Positions 22,979 through 34,974 are shown, counted from the first letter of the stretch. The stretch: 64,000 nucleotides of DNA from Rhodeus uyekii (GCA_037043235.1 JAWRVZ010000039.1:3303001-3367000); one strand, 5' to 3'. The notes: a model not told the origin generated them from the sequence alone. A program made the numbers and translations.

Positions 22979-23695
22979 TTATGACCTTACTGTAACTACG
23001 AAACTTTTGTCTGACCTTATGGATACTAAACAGAAGAGGCAATCCAATCATTTTAAAGTATAAAGTAAAACAAAACAAAACCCGTGGTGGCGTTTAATTC
23101 AGTTGTATTCAGGCCTACATTAAATCACCAATTACAAACAAACACATAATGAATGTGTTTAAATACAAGTTGTCATATGAAACACAAACTGTACAATCTG
23201 ACGAGCTTTAAGTGCATATTTTATAGTCGAGCATGACGAAAGCAATAACTTTAGTAAGATGAATCAATTCAATAACCGCTCCGAGTGTTTTTGATTCACT
23301 GCAAAGAATCGGCTCGTGTGAGTCGTTCATTTGAGGAGTCATTCGTAATTCGCTGCGTGTTCATTTAAAAGAAACGGCTCATAAGAGTCATTGACTCGGA
23401 ACTCGGACTTTATTTTTGATTCACAAGACAAGCTTTATTCGTTCGCGAATTTGAGTTCATAATTTAGTAGCAATATGACTAGCTTACACTGAATCGTCTG
23501 TACAGTTATGGGATGAACCAAAAGTCATAAAAAGTTCAGGTAGGCTATTTTTTAGTCACACAGGTCACGGCTATTTTTAAAGGAACGTGTTCCAAACGGA
23601 TCTCGGAAAGTTTCAACAAATGTGGCACAACTGTAGAAAGTGTTTTCCCTGACCAATAAAATTAAGTCGCCAATTCCAGAACAGACTTTTCCTAA

Positions 23696-23813
23696 AGGTG
23701 TGAACAAATGACATGCGAATAAAGTGACACCTCGGAGCATCATACACGCGCAGGGGTCCTGGGAACCGGTCCCGTCGGGTCCCGTCGGGCACCGCGTGTC
23801 GCACTTCACACCT
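23696..23813. promoter_or_regulatory. Candidate dlc enhancer module B: T-box and class-C Her motifs
   Basis: AGGTGTGA (23696-23703) and TCACACCT (23806-23813) are perfect, oppositely oriented T-box half-sites. Between them lie TGACACCT (23725-23732, one mismatch) and two Hairy/Her class-C cores, CACGCG (23745-23750) and CGCGTG (23793-23798). It lies 2.8-2.9 kb upstream of the dlc start, in a locally CpG-rich stretch. Confidence 0.4.
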
Positions 23814-24480
23814 TGAAGAGGGGCACCAATTCACATTTATGGGTGCGCCTTCTGCCACTGGCTAACACCTCACCATAACTGTCGCCATGTGTCATTTCAC
23901 CCCCATGTGCCAATCCTCCTCCTCCCTCCAGAACTCACTGGCAGACACGCTTTATCCCGGCCAACGCGACGACTCCTGCACCGTTTGGATGTTAGACACG
24001 TGGACGGGAAAGTGTTAAACACGGGCGCTCAAAGCAAAACATCGAGTGCTTCAGTTCGCGAGCCCCAAAAGCAGGCGATGAAACCATTACAGTTGTGACT
24101 TTATTACACTTGTTAATGTCCCGGGGGAAAGGGGGGTTGATGTACGTTTGATCTATCATTCACCTATATCAGGAAACATCAGAGATGCAGCATGCGCGTC
24201 TTCGATTGAGACAGATGGCTATTGATTTTGTGACTTTTCCCCGCTTTCCCCTCATCACTCTCTTTGTCGAAATAACATAATGGGCACACGACACCTATTT
24301 TGCTGAACATGTACCCCATAATGAGCTTGGGCACGCACCACAGAGCGGGGCCAGGTCAAAAGTATATACAATATTATATATATAAATATTACATTTTAAG
24401 GTACATAGAAGTAAAATTTGACAGTAGTGATTTAAAGTAATGTAACCTTATACCACAGACCTTCAGCATAAGTGTGTATG

Positions 24481-24499
24481 TATATATATATATATATAT
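24481..24499 (+). repeat. (TA)n microsatellite
   Basis: About nine TA units, preceded by tgtgtatg. Confidence 0.9.
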
Positions 24500-25576
24500 G
24501 AACTAAAAATTACTAAATAAAATTAAAAATGAACAACAATATGCTTATACACGGTTGTAGTATTAAGTAAAAATGATTTGCCTTAAAATGTATGGAGGAA
24601 GAACATTAAAATGTTACCATATGAATTCGGTTTTCATTTGTGGATATAGGCTAAGCGTGTTTATGTAACATTGTATGTTTCTTATAAGCTTATTTTTTGA
24701 AAGACTATATTTTTGTTGAACTGTAATTCATCATGCGGCCTTTCCATTGCGTCATCACTGCATTTTACAGTATAACAAACACATTTTGATATCTCATATA
24801 GATTGGTATATTAACATTAGGCTATATAGTTAAAATAATGCATTAGGCCTATGTTGTTGCACTAAACCACACAACGGCTGTAATGGCTAAAGTGTGCTGT
24901 TCAACCAAGCGCCATGATTCCCCAATTCCAGTAAGATATGCGTTTGCTTTTCTTGTTTACACAGATAATAACTCTTATTTACATATTCATCCCTGTGTTC
25001 ATTAGAAGCCAAGAAACCAGACTGTCTTAATAATTGTCCGACAAATAAATGAACAATAGAGGTCCTTCATAACCCCCTAATCACGGTGCCTTCCAGTAGG
25101 CAAAGCGTGCCTGCGGTAAAGACGGGGCCAGCGGAGGCACGCGCTCCTCTCATTAGAATCACAAAAGAAAATCACTAAAGCACGAGCAACAGTTTGGAAC
25201 GCTGCGCATTGTTCGCGTGTCTCATCTGTTTACCCTTAACATGCCCCAAAACACGAGCCACTGAACCTTGTTCCTTTAACTCTCCCAAACTAAAAAAAAA
25301 ATTACATATGGAATTTGTTCTCGCACTTTCTAATTTTGTGTTTCTGCTCGCAGGAATAACTTTTCAGCGATTGCTTGACGCACGCACAACGCATTCAAGA
25401 GGCTTTGATATCACCCGTGTAGATCATATGGGGTTATATAAATAAGCTAAATAGTAAAGAAGACGAGAAAACATCTTATATGCATATGTGCATATCGTTA
25501 TATCTCTAGAAAGAGAAGCGCAAGCGCAGTGCGCAGGTGCAGGGATTATCATACAGCTGTAGTGCCCCCTCCCAGC

Positions 25577-25604
25577 TCACACACACACACACACACACAC
25601 ACAC
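25577..25604 (+). repeat. (CA)n microsatellite
   Basis: About fourteen CA units, 1.0 kb upstream of the dlc start codon. Confidence 0.95.
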
Positions 25605-25817
25605 TCTTACTGCAGAAAGCAATTATCTGAAATCTTAAATGCTCTGCAACCCCCGCCATTCCACCCTCTTTACCAAAGACCCACAATCCAAACCCAAGGT
25701 AACAAAAGAGCCCTCCGGATCTTTCCAGGGCGCAATAAAGCGCTTGCCGGTTTAACGACTCACACGCGTCAGAACAATTACAGATTTTAAGGCTGAATAA
25801 AATGGGATGTGCAGGAA

Positions 25818-25843
25818 CCCCCCCCCCCCCCCCCCCCCCCCCC
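25818..25843 (+). repeat. Poly-C tract of 26
   Basis: Uninterrupted C run about 800 bp upstream of the dlc start codon; the minus strand is poly-G. Length may be imprecise for sequencing reasons. Confidence 0.9.
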
Positions 25844-26392
25844 AACTTCCCGTGATCGGTGACGAACATCAATTCTCAAGAAGAAAACAAACTTTTAGAG
25901 ATTTGCGCGGCACGCGACGTCGATAAATACTAAAATACGCGTAGTTGATTGGTAGCCATTAAAAAGTTTTCTCTCTCTCACACACATATCCTTAAAACGA
26001 CGGCAAAAGGGAGATGCTTCATACAGTTTTTAGAAATATATTCGTAAAAGGTTTAGCATTTATTCATATACATTTTAGGAACAGTGTGGGACCATTTAAA
26101 AAAAAAAGAAAAAGAAAGCGATTTGGCTTTTGAATCTTTTATAAACCAGTGTGATAACAGTGTTAATATGTATCAACCTGGTTGTCAAACATTGGCCTGC
26201 ATGGCTAATAAAGTCTCCAAACAACCGCGTCATGTCCAGTTGAATTGGTTTGTGTTGTTTTGTAAAATCTCTTTTACTGTAAAGTGAACGTAAAGATGTT
26301 CATGATGTTGAAGGACGCATCATATAAACCCATCTAAGCATATATTTTATGACTTTTTTTCCTCGCGTAAGCCACGCCTTCGCCTGCCAAGC

Positions 26393-26400
26393 TATTTAAA
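26393..26400 (+). promoter_or_regulatory. dlc: dlc TATA-like box
   Basis: TATTTAAA-type sequence 240 bp before the start codon, just after a GC-rich stretch with gccacgcc. It predicts a transcription start near 26420-26430. Inferred from position and sequence only. Confidence 0.5.
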
Positions 26401-26640
26401 CCCCACAGTCCCTCCACGCTCCACGAAAGGTAACTGACGGGTCCAAAGTCTCCTCGAGCAACGCTTCTGTTTCTCTTTGCTTTTAAGCGGCATTAAGATT
26501 TATCAAACAGTTAAGTAATTCTGCTTTGCATTTTTTTCCCAATTACTTTTTTTCCTTAAATCGTGGACACCACTACAAACATTCATATCGGACTATCCTT
26601 TTAGTCTGCTATAGTTCCATAGCAGACAAGAAGATCCAAA

Positions 26641-29600
26641 ATGGCTTGTTTTTTATTAACGTGTTGTTTAATTTTAATATCCGCGCATCTGGTGAGTATC
26701 CCCCGCTGTCCGCCGCTTCTGTCCGCCCGTGTTTTCACAGGGAGCTAATATTTAGTCCTGGTTTTATTTCCATAGTATGAATCATCCGGTGTGTTTGAGT
26801 TGAAAGTGCTTTCTTTCACAAGCACGAGCAGTGTGTGTAAACGGTCCGGCGACTGCCAGATCTTTTTCCGCGTTTGCCTCAAGCACTTGCAGGACATCAT
26901 CCAACCCGAGCCGCCGTGCACGTACGGCACAGGAATGACAGACATACTGAGCGCAGACTCCGTCTCCAACCGCGCGCATATCCGCGTGCCCTTTAACTTC
27001 AAGTGGCCGGTGAGTATGTCTCCTCGTTATTCGTCACGACTCGTCGCGTAGGCCTATGCGATATTTAACTAGAGTTGTGTGTCATTTCAGGGAATTGTCT
27101 CGCTGATAATCGAAGCCTGGAACGCAGAGTCCTCTGACCATTCAACAGGTATGCTCACCTGTTTTTAACAGTGCGCAAACTTTTTATTCGTTACGGCTGC
27201 TTTTTATTTGTAATAAATATCTTATTTGATTCATTTAAGAGAATATCAATAACATGATCAGCCGTTTGGCCACCAAAAAAAGACTCTCTGTCGACGAGGA
27301 CTGGTCCCAGGACGTGCATCCCGGAGAGCAAAGCGAACTGCGCTTTTCTTATCGCGTCGTGTGCGATGAATTTTACCACGGCGAGGAATGCTCGGATTTT
27401 TGCCGGCCGCGGAACGATGCGTTCGGCCACTTCAACTGTGACGCGGCTGGAAACAGAATCTGCCTGCCTGGATGGAAAGGCGAATATTGCGCTGAACGTA
27501 AGTGTATTGAAACCCCGAACGTAAGTGTTTTTATTGAGTGTTGTTTATCATTATGTGCATCGATCATGAGTCATTTGCCCACCCTAAAACCCCCCAAAAA
27601 TCAGCGAGAATAACGCGGGCAAGTTCAACGGCTTCTTACGGCCACATAAAACTTGTAAGTTTGGCTTTTGTTCATTGTAACAATAGAAGCAAAAAGCATG
27701 ATTTAACAAGGACACGCGTTGCAACCTAATATGTTCTGCCTTCCGTGAAAAAGGCGGCATGTGTTTCTTTTGTGTGTGTCCCAGCTGCTTAGTTTAGTAC
27801 TTAACAAATACTTGATGTGCCTGAGCCTCTAGAAGGGGGGGTTGTTTTATGATGCCAGTCATTCTAATGTCCCCCTTTTTCTCCCTCTTCCTTTTAAACA
27901 GCCATCTGCTTGTCTGGCTGTAGCGAGGAGCACGGTTATTGTGAGGCCCCTGGTGAGTGCAAGTGCCGCCTCGGGTGGGATGGCCCCTTCTGCGACGAGT
28001 GCAAGCGATACCCGGGGTGCCTGCATGGCACCTGCAACCAGCCCTTTCAGTGCACTTGCAAGGAAGGCTGGGGCGGCCTGTTCTGTAACGAGGACCTGAA
28101 CTTCTGCACCAATCACAAACCCTGCATGAACGATGCCACCTGTACCAACACCGGTCAGGGCAGCTACACCTGCATCTGCAAGCCAGGCTTCAGTGGCAAA
28201 AGTTGCGAGATTGAGACCAATGAGTGCGACAGCAACCCGTGCAAGAACGGAGGCAGTTGCAACGTAAGCAGCTGGTTATGACAGCGCTTGACTTTTGCCC
28301 TTTCTTGACTTTGGAGGAGCTCGAAGGTTGATTACTTTTTCTTTTTCTTCTCAGGACTTGGTGAACGATTACACCTGCACATGCCCTCAAGGCTTCTATG
28401 GGAAGAACTGCGAGGTGAGCGCTATGACCTGTGCCGATGGACCCTGCTTCAATGGAGGAACCTGCATGGAAAAGGGAACCAGTGGCTACTCCTGCCGCTG
28501 CCCTGCCAGTTACATGGGCTCCAACTGTGAGAAGAAGATCGACCGGTGCAGCAGTGACCCCTGTGCCAATGGTAAACATATTTTCGGCTTCTCTTTAGTC
28601 CTAAATGCAAAACATTCCTGCAGTGTTGGACAGTAACAAAGTATTTTTCATTGACTGTACGTAAGTACATTTTTAACACGTATCTGTACTTTCTTAAGGT
28701 ATTTTTATTTTGGGAAATTTTACTTCACTACATTCCAAAGCATAATATCTTACATAACAGTGGTGTCTGATTCATGAACAAGCTGATTGTTTTCAGTCAG
28801 CCTGTTAAATGGGTTCGCAAATCACACTTGTGAATTGTACTGATCCAGTTGCATCTGTTCTCAACTCACTGATTCAAATGATTCGCTCAGAGTGAGTCTC
28901 CAGTTAACGATTCACTGAATTCACAAGTCAGACTGAAAGCGAGCCATGAACGGGAGATCCTCGGAGCTTAAGTGTGTGCGAGACTGATGGTGTGAAAAGT
29001 GAGTTCCCAAAGCCAAATTTTAGGATTTATGATTGTAAATGAAAATCATATTTAGGTCAAAGCTGTCAGTAGTTTGTCTGCTGTAAATGGCGAGCTGTTT
29101 AAACCAATTGTATGAAATACTTGAATGAATCCACCAAGCAGTAGAATGGAGTATAAATTTGCTAAATACATGTACATTCATCAATCAGTACTTTTTAAAT
29201 TCAAGTACCCTTGTACTTTTACTCAAGTAAAATTGAAAAGAAGTACTTAATACTTTTACTGGAGTAATATTTTCTTAGGGTATCTGTACGTTTTGTTTAC
29301 GTGCTTGACTTGTGTACTGCAGCCCTCCATTCCAATGTCCTCTGCCTCAGGCAACAAGCTGATCCTTCAGTTTTTTTGTTTTGAGATGCATCCACTGTGC
29401 ATGACGTACTACTCATGCATGATAGAAAAGACGCCAGGGAGGCTCTCACACTGATATGCATGGCGTGATAGAGCCGTCATAAAGCAATAGACCTTAATTA
29501 GTCTAAGAATGTACCATTGCTTTCCCAGTGGTTATAATCGCTCTGGAATACTCCCTTGCCCTAATTCTTCAGATCAACTTCCCTTGTTTTCAGGCTAATA

Positions 29601-30621
29601 CTTTAACATGGTTTTTAATTTTAACACCCACCTTGCTTTTTTTTAAAAGGTGGCCAATGTCTCGATTTGGGTAACAGACTGACATGCCGATGCCGCCCCG
29701 GCTTCACAGGCTCACGTTGCGAAATAAACATAGACGATTGCGCAAGTAACCCCTGCCGAAACGCAGGTACATGCGTGGACGGCATCAACGGCTACATCTG
29801 CTCATGCACGCTTGGTTTCTCAGGCAAAGACTGTAGCGTCCGCTCTGACGCCTGCAGCCGTGCGCCCTGTGAGAACGGAGGGACCTGCTTCACCCACTTC
29901 TCCGGACCCGTATGCCAGTGCCCAACAGGCTTCATGGGCACACGATGTGAGTATAAAGAAAAGCCCCCTGTGACCAGCCCTCCTCTTCCAGCAGCCCTGG
30001 TGGTCTCATTTACTCTAGGCCTCATCACTCTCACTCTTGTGATCTGCGCGGCCATCGTAGTCCTGAGACAGATGCGACAAGGCCACAAAGCCACCTCGAA
30101 CAGCGTGCGCAACGACCTGGTGCCCATCAACAACCATGTCTCCTTGACCCCGACCTCGACATTAGGTAGAGAGAAGGAAGCCTTCCTCATTCCTGGTGGT
30201 CCGTTTAAGGTGTCCAATAAGGATGTGGCACTCAGATCAACCACTGTGGACACTCAATCAAATTACAAGCAGAAGATGTTGGACTACAATCTGAGCATTG
30301 ACGAAAAACCTACAAACAACAAGCTAGACATGTAAGTTCATGTTCGTGTCATTGTTTGTTTTGTGTTGGCGTCAAATGAGCAGATCAAACATTCTTGTGT
30401 TTTTCATTTCAGGAAAAACTCAGAATCGACATTATTAGTGCCACCTTTGAACTATCCAAAAGAGGGAGTGTATCACCCTGTGTATATCATTCCTGAACAC
30501 ATAGAACAGTGTGTATTTGCTACTGAGGTAAGAGTCATTGCTATTTATCATGATTTCAGTGCGATTCTTTCAAAGAGCATTTGTTAATAGTCCTTCTCTT
30601 TTCATTCATCTTCAGGTTTAA
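26641..30621 (+). CDS. dlc: dlc (deltaC), Delta-family Notch ligand, complete
   Basis: Single-pass membrane ligand that activates Notch on neighbouring cells; in zebrafish deltaC is a cyclic gene of the somite clock. Exons: 26641-26691, 26776-27009, 27091-27148, 27240-27497, 27902-28263, 28355-28571, 29650-30331, 30413-30527, 30616-30621; all junctions GT-AG and in phase, 660 aa (zebrafish deltaC is of similar size). Domains: signal peptide 1-17 (MACFLLTCCLILISAHL); MNNL domain from about 22; DSL 156-198 (CDEFYHGEECSDFC ... CLPGWKGEYC, all six Cys present); eight EGF repeats about 202-494; transmembrane segment about 507-532; cytoplasmic tail with many Lys (targets for Mindbomb ubiquitylation in the family); C-terminal ATEV, a PDZ ligand. 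Start context aaaATGG is good. The two last introns decide the tail: see findings. Alternative identity (another Delta paralogue) is less likely given the VFELKVLSFTSTSS start and timm50 neighbour. Confidence 0.94.
28572..29649 (+). other. dlc: dlc intron 6 with decayed repeat
   Basis: A 1.1-kb intron, by far the largest in dlc. About 28619-29290 is repetitive: it begins cagtgttggacagtaac and has several tactttta / aagtac words near both ends, like a common teleost element. The middle (28770-28930) has gattca/gagtc words like those at 23270 and 57830. Confidence 0.5.
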
Positions 30622-30738
30622 CAGTATTTTTCTATTTGAAGTCCCTTAATCACCAGTGGGCCTGACCCCAAAAATGTTTACAGTCTTTAAGGACAAAAGG
30701 AAGACGTGAAGAGAGTATATATTATATCTGCATTATAT

Positions 30739-30750
30739 TATTTATTTATT
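30739..30750 (+). promoter_or_regulatory. dlc: AU-rich element in dlc 3'UTR
   Basis: TATTTATTTATT, containing the nonamer TTATTTATT (30742-30750), which is the classic destabilising AU-rich element. It lies about 120 nt after the stop codon. Confidence 0.5.
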
Positions 30751-31796
30751 CATGCTGCTCAGTAAAAGGACTACTTTTTGATATGGACAATGATTTTGCG
30801 AAGACAAAGCAAGAGACTTGAAGACTTGCATTATTTGCACTATTTTCTTTTCCTCTTTTTTTTTTTTTTAATGGCCCAAATAGAATTATATATATTTAAA
30901 ATGTACATAGCGAGTAAGAACTCTCTGGAAGAGCTCAGAATATTCAAGGATTCATTAATCAAAGAAACCTTGAAAGACAGACATCCTAAAGTTCATCTCA
31001 GTCTATAAATCACACGAAACCCAATCAATCAGCCACGTGGGCAAAGGAGTTGCAACTGAAGGATCTGGAACTGTGACCATGGAGTATTTTATTATTATTA
31101 TATACATATGTGTGTGTATTGTAATTTTTTTTTTATATGGTTCGAAATACTATTTACATATGGATCTGTGATGATAAGCAATCAAAATGATCAAAACAAC
31201 AGTGAACAATGTGAACAAATGTCTTAGGAATCTGCAGTTTTTAACAGCTGTGAATTTTTTTTTTTTACTCAGTGCCTACAATGGATTTGACTTTCAATTC
31301 ACTCAAACCCAACCCAATCTTGATTAAGTGCCTCATCTTTCAATGTCTTAGAGCTCAATGAAAAGGTACTCCTTAGAAACACAAAAAAAAAAGTTGAAAA
31401 AAGTTTCTGTTTTTCAGCAGAAATATTTTTGGTTTGACTTGAGTACAAATTGTTTAAACAGCAGGGCTTGATAGATGTTGTTGTGTACAGCTTTTATCCT
31501 GTCAACATTCACTGCTGCTAAGTTATTTCCGACATTCCCAAGGCTCGAAAGCAGCAGTTGGTTCAAATTGATAGCCTCGTTATTGTCAAGATTTCCTGGT
31601 TTGTGAACCTCTGCATTAGGGTCTTTTTCGAAAACAAAATCGTAACATCAAGAGTAGAATTCTTCTCTTTCTTTTCTTTTTTTGTATGTGGCATTTGTTT
31701 CTTTTAAACCAAAATAGATACTTTTATATTTTATATTGTCATTCTTAATTTAACAATGCAATATTGTAAAAAAATATTCGTACTATTTAATTTGAT

Positions 31797-31815
31797 TGTA
31801 AATATTTGTATTTAT
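31797..31815 (+). promoter_or_regulatory. dlc: Pumilio motif plus AU element in dlc 3'UTR
   Basis: TGTAAATA (31797-31804), the Pumilio consensus, directly followed by TATTTAT (31809-31815), about 75 nt before the poly(A) signal. Such pairs drive rapid decay of cyclic somite-clock mRNAs in zebrafish. Confidence 0.5.
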
Positions 31816-32524
31816 AAAAGATAAATGTATAAATGTTTATGTATTGTGCCTTTTGTCACAAGGCCAAAAATATATATTTTTTCATACAATAAATCATGAA
31901 ATAATTTACTATCATGACTTGTTTTTCTTCCTATGAAACAGCTTTTAGTTTGAACCAGTTTACCATTTATGGTATAAATGCAACATCCTAGAGTTTGATC
32001 ACTATTGGAAAAGGGTATTATCTAGACAGCTGTAGTTTTTTTCTATTTCTGGTCAAATCAATCAGAAAACCTTCTAATATTGATCAAGGAGTTACATAAA
32101 GTAATTAGTAATTAACTATTAAAAATTATTTATTAATTGTATAACTAGTTGAAAAGGTTTGCTGTTAGCGTCTCTTGTCAGAAAAGTGCAGATGAAGGCA
32201 AAGAAAATTGTGAAGTGTTATTAATGACCCTCAGACAGGATCACCTGCCCTTCCCCATTCTTCCTCCTCCTCCATTCAAAAAGAGAAGCTGAGGCTTGAA
32301 AGGGGGAAGGGAGGATTGAGCAGCTCTCGTGTGTCCCCGGGGAGCGCTGACATGTGTGCCCTGACTGGTCTGACACCTGTCCTCCCCACCAGCCCACAGA
32401 CCCTCATATGTCTCTGTACAGAGACCCACTGTTAAGACTTTTTTTATCACCCCAAATCTCTGAAAAATACTCAGAATTTATAAAAAAAATAATCCTGTGG
32501 TAACTGCTATTCAAAAGTTGGTGG

Positions 32525-32965
32525 TCTGAGGTTTCTCTTTAAAGAAATTAATATTTTGATTCAGCAAGGACGTATTAAATAAGGGCTTTTATTAAATATT
32601 AAATGTATTATCTTTTTTAAATAAAGATTTTTATTTCAAAAGTTTTTTTTAACTTTCTAATAATCAAACTAAATATTATAATATTAACTGCTTTAAACTT
32701 TGATAATGATAAGAAATATTCATTGAGCTTCAAATTAAAATGATTTCTGAAGGTGTAAAAATGATGGAGTAATGATGCTGAAAATGCAGCTTTTCCATCA
32801 TATTAACAGTATTAAAAAAAGAAAAAAGTCATTTTAAATTGTAGTAAGATTTCACAATATTCCTGTTTATACAGTATTTCTGAGCAAATACAGCAGCCTT
32901 GATAGGCATAGGACTTCCTTCAAAATAAATGTATCCAAACCCTTTGGAATGATATTGTAAGTAAT
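32525..32965 (-). repeat. MITE family A, decayed
   Basis: Reverse landmarks: attcagcaaggacgtattaa, atgatttctgaaggtgtaaa, ggagtaatgatgctgaaaat, gatttcacaatattcctgtt, then a decayed left terminus (ccaaaccctttggaatgata). Confidence 0.7.
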
Positions 32966-34069
32966 AAACACATACATGCTTTCCTGAATTTTAATTTAAT
33001 CTTCCATGTAGCCTATTCCTGTAAATGATTTGCGCTCACTTGTGTTTACAGTCTGATTTTTAAACTGATAATGTCTCAGTGTGAAAGTTTACACCCCTTT
33101 CATACTCTTCATTCTATCTGTCTGCTTGTCGGTCTTGCTTTCTCTTTGCAGGAGTCTTAAAATCTTTTCCCTGCAGTTTTTTTGTGCGTCAGATAAGCAG
33201 GCACCTGCGGCTGATTCGGTCACATTGACGTTAGCCACACCATGAGCAGAATATGTTGGTCGTAAAAAATCAAACTGAAAGAAAATAAAGAAGGAAGGCC
33301 CTTCAGTTTCATGCAGCGATAAGAAACTTTCACCAAACATTGCCATCAATGTTTGACTTTTAAACTGATTGGTTTTGTTTTCTCTTTCAAGGCTGGCATG
33401 GTCAGGATGTCTTTTATAGCCTTATAATGTTTGTGATAATGATAAAGCTGCATGTTTAACTGCTCTGCATTCTTGTGTCATGATTCACCAGAAATTCACC
33501 ATGTTCTTAATGTCCAACTTTGGTCACTTAGCACTGTTGTGCTATTTGGGCTTTTTGAGTGATAAACAGCTAATTTGAATAGGCTAAAACAGGATGCGTT
33601 TGTATATACAGAGCTGCTAACTGGCTAACAAGAGGTTATATGCTAGCAAGTCTTGTTTGATAAGAGAAAGTCATTTTGTAAATAAATCAAACTAAGAACA
33701 ATGAAAAAAACTAGAGATAACTAGCTTCCAAAGATAACCAGTTTTTTAAAGCATGGTGTTCAGTTTTGTCATCTGCCACTTTAAATGTTTAAGCATGTGT
33801 TACATCAATCACATTCAAGTGCATTTGAGCTGTGTCCATATTTACATGTGAATAAATGCACAAATGAAACCTGCTCATCATATAAAGCGATCACGTCTCC
33901 TCAGAAAACTTACTTTAAATAATTCAGTACATATGTATTACTTTCTCAAAGTTCATATGAACTTTCTGTCAAAGTAGAATGGACTTTTAATGTATGTTTC
34001 ATTAAAATATCTTCATTTGTGTTTGGAAGGCGATCAAAAGGAGGGTTACTATGAGGGTTTGCGCTGTAT

Positions 34070-34138
34070 CAGATTCCATGAGGGTAACTAATTTATGACA
34101 GAGTGACACGTTTTTGGATGAACTGTCTCTTTAAGAGC
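34070..34138 (-). repeat. MITE family B terminus
   Basis: Ends ttttggatgaactgtctctt then taag, a diverged inverse of the family B terminus. Confidence 0.45.
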
Positions 34139-34274
34139 TCTTGTCCCTAGTGTAGCTTTTAGTTAGCACTTACAGTTGAACAGTACAGCTAAAAGTGACA
34201 TCAGCACTTGACAAATCAACAATGGGGTTTCCATCGTCTTTCTAGTTTGTTTTACTGTAGAGAGGGGAATGTCA

Positions 34275-34321
34275 GAGTTGTCTCTGTAAACGTATGGAGT
34301 GAGTTGTCTCTGTAAACGTAT
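34275..34321 (+). repeat. Two-copy tandem repeat, period 26
   Basis: A 21-bp word (gagttgtctctgtaaacgta + t) occurs at 34275-34295 and 34301-34321 with no mismatch. Confidence 0.8.
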
Positions 34322-34974
34322 AGTAAAATATGAAATGTTTGTTCTGTGTATGTACGATAGTTATCCCCGCAGGGGGAACGACTGCATACCTTCACTGTCC
34401 CTCAAAAGAACATGATGTCATCATAATACCAACAGAATTTACTACTGCAATCATTTCCTTATTTAGAGAATGAGTATGCTAACAGAACCTCAGCTTCCAG
34501 TCATTGCTATCAGTTAAGTAATGCACATTTCACAGTAATTACAGTGGATAATTAAAGATGAAAAGAGAACAGAAGCAACAAATGAAAGCGGAAGGAAGGA
34601 GGAAAAGAACTAAGTCGTAAAAGGGAGCAACCCACATAGATTAAAGACACACCTGTCATCACTACATCACTGCTGATTTCACCCCTCTTCCTTCTTTTCA
34701 CGACCCCAAGAACCCCGTCTGGAGTCTGTCCTGTGAAAGGGAGAGAGGTTATACAAGATTCATGCACATGTTCTAAAAGGACAGTTGCAAATCCCAGCTA
34801 AACTTAAATTTACACATGGTGATGGTCTTTAGTTCATTATTTAAAAATTGTTTGTGAGTACATGTGCAACATAAAAGACAAAAATAACAGAAATAATATA
34901 TATTTTTAAATAGTTGAATAGTTAGTATATTTTTAGACATTCATGCACCTAAACTATGGTAAAAACTGTAAACT

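Larger units (their letters stand above)
22190..26392 (+). other. Intergenic region between timm50 and dlc
   Basis: About 4.2 kb without a gene. It contains the two motif clusters listed separately (22922-22978 and 23696-23813), a GC-richer stretch at about 23740-24080, a degenerate repeat with repeated gattc/gagtc words (about 23270-23460), an AT dinucleotide run (24481-24499), a CA run (25577-25604) and a poly-C run (25818-25843). The ORFs here are not protein-like. Confidence 0.65.
30622..31915 (+). other. dlc: dlc 3'UTR
   Basis: About 1.27 kb from the stop to just past AATAAA at 31888-31893, strongly AU-rich. An AU-rich element lies at 30739-30750 and a Pumilio motif plus AU element at 31797-31815. 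There is no ORF of note. Confidence 0.7.

Noticed and set aside
23552..24098. Overlapping ORFs in the CpG-richer block upstream of dlc
   Set aside because: Open in several frames on both strands because of base composition; peptides unlike any family. Treated as regulatory DNA instead.
28190..28579. 129-codon minus-strand ORF overlapping dlc exons
   Set aside because: Antisense shadow of the EGF repeats in exons 5-6.
29792..30253. 153-codon minus-strand ORF overlapping dlc exon 7
   Set aside because: Antisense shadow of GC-rich coding sequence; no domain.
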